Source of the DNA: Pseudoselenomonas ruminantium
Lineage (GTDB): Bacteria > Bacillota > Negativicutes > Selenomonadales > Selenomonadaceae
DNA length: 64,000 bases
Assembly (NCBI RefSeq): GCF_900142515.1
Contig: NZ_FRBC01000008.1
Coordinates: forward strand, 40,420-104,419
Direction: 5' to 3'
Below the pieces are notes generated by a model. The model was not told the DNA's origin. It made no database searches and saw only the letters and a program-made list of their open reading frames with translations. Both the position numbers and the translations under genes were made by a program. The stretch's first letter is position 1. Each line of letters starts with the position of its first letter. Below are positions 63,715 to 64,000 of this stretch, in pieces.

Positions 63715-64000
63715 CTACGCAGCGAAGCAACCAAAATAGAATTCGTTAGGAACCTTGTAGCCTAATGCTTCGTGGGGCCGTATGTTGTTGTAATCATCTA
63801 CATATTGGTTAATCAGACGGCGAAGCTCTCTTGGCGTTCGGTATTCGTTCGGATAGAGCTGCTCCGTTTTGAGACTGCGGAACCAGCGTTCAATCATGAT
63901 GTTGTCAGCCCAGCGGCTCCGGCCATCCATGCTTTGACGGATGTTGAGTTTACGAAGCAGTTCTTTGTAGTCATCACTGGTAAACTGGCTGCCCTGATCT
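63715..64000 (-). mobile_element. IS3-family transposase (OrfB), 3' part, running off the window
   Basis: The minus-strand frame is open to the window edge: SDQGSQFTSDDYKELLRKLNI, MDGRSRWADNIMIERWFRSLKTE, then YVDDYNNIRPHEALGYKVPNEFYF. This is the C-terminal half of an rve-type (DDE) integrase core with the D and E residues (SDQGSQFTS; NIMIERWFRSLK). The N-terminal part and OrfA are outside. The downstream end of the element probably lies near 63666 (TGTCAAGACC), but no second terminal repeat can be checked. Confidence 0.88.

Overview
The window reads as chromosome of an anaerobic diderm Firmicute of the Negativicutes, close to Selenomonas or its relatives. Reasons: Firmicute-type gene content (MraZ/RsmH start of a division cluster, an atpIBEFHAGDC operon, GGAGG ribosome sites), anaerobic ribonucleotide reductase activation, and a two-partner secretion pair (TpsB/TpsA) that needs an outer membrane. 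The genus is inferred, not proven.

Positions 1-37.9 kb are mostly core genome. In order: rsmH and mraZ with a 10-bp-period MraZ operator; a membrane-anchored polysaccharide deacetylase; a glucosaminidase/TPR protein; a cupin; a wrecked ascorbate-type PTS locus (BglG-family regulator remnant fused to a ulaA remnant); a tartronate-semialdehyde-reductase-like enzyme; enolase; a PAS-GGDEF diguanylate cyclase; an exonuclease; a MobA-MobB fusion; a MATE transporter; MscS; a chemotaxis receptor; an NrdR-box promoter driving a mini-NrdD protein and NrdG; two UspA proteins; threonine dehydratase; a GDT1-family transporter; the tpsB-tpsA pair; a truncated group II intron lying just behind a terminator; a PBECR4-like nuclease gene with a structured leader; the F-type ATP synthase operon; Hsp20; a FIST-domain histidine-kinase-like protein without the phospho-accepting histidine; asparaginase; and a YgbA-family protein. 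Two clusters of DnaA boxes lie at 16.56-16.65 and 37.58-37.67 kb, away from dnaA.

Two tRNA genes (Pro-TGG, Arg-TCT) at 37.76-37.92 kb mark the edge of an accessory island that runs beyond the end of the window. It starts with fragments of a tyrosine integrase and a DUF932 gene, and the window ends inside an IS3-family transposase. Almost all island genes are on the minus strand. From upstream to downstream: a WYL regulator; then a tightly packed operon of two dynamin-like GTPases, a tail-anchored protein, a small protein, a large HerA/FtsK-like ATPase with a glycine-zipper insert, a GH-E nuclease toxin, a SUFU-family immunity protein, a TPR protein with a possible PH-like region and a YaaW-family protein, closed by a strong terminator at 51.05 kb. 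Downstream lie Sel1/TPR-repeat proteins. Three of these form one paralogous family, two of them carrying degenerate HPr-like domains at opposite ends. There is also a nucleotide-site-less FtsZ-like protein, a coiled-coil membrane protein, a HAD phosphatase, a metallophosphatase and small paralogous proteins.

The WYL gene and the coiled-coil gene share an inverted-repeat operator (ACGACA-N5-TGTCGT type), which suggests that separate parts of the island are co-regulated. My best candidate for an undescribed system is this membrane-directed conflict or secretion module: dynamin pair, HerA pump, nuclease/immunity pair, and the Sel1/HPr-like/FtsZ-like accessories.
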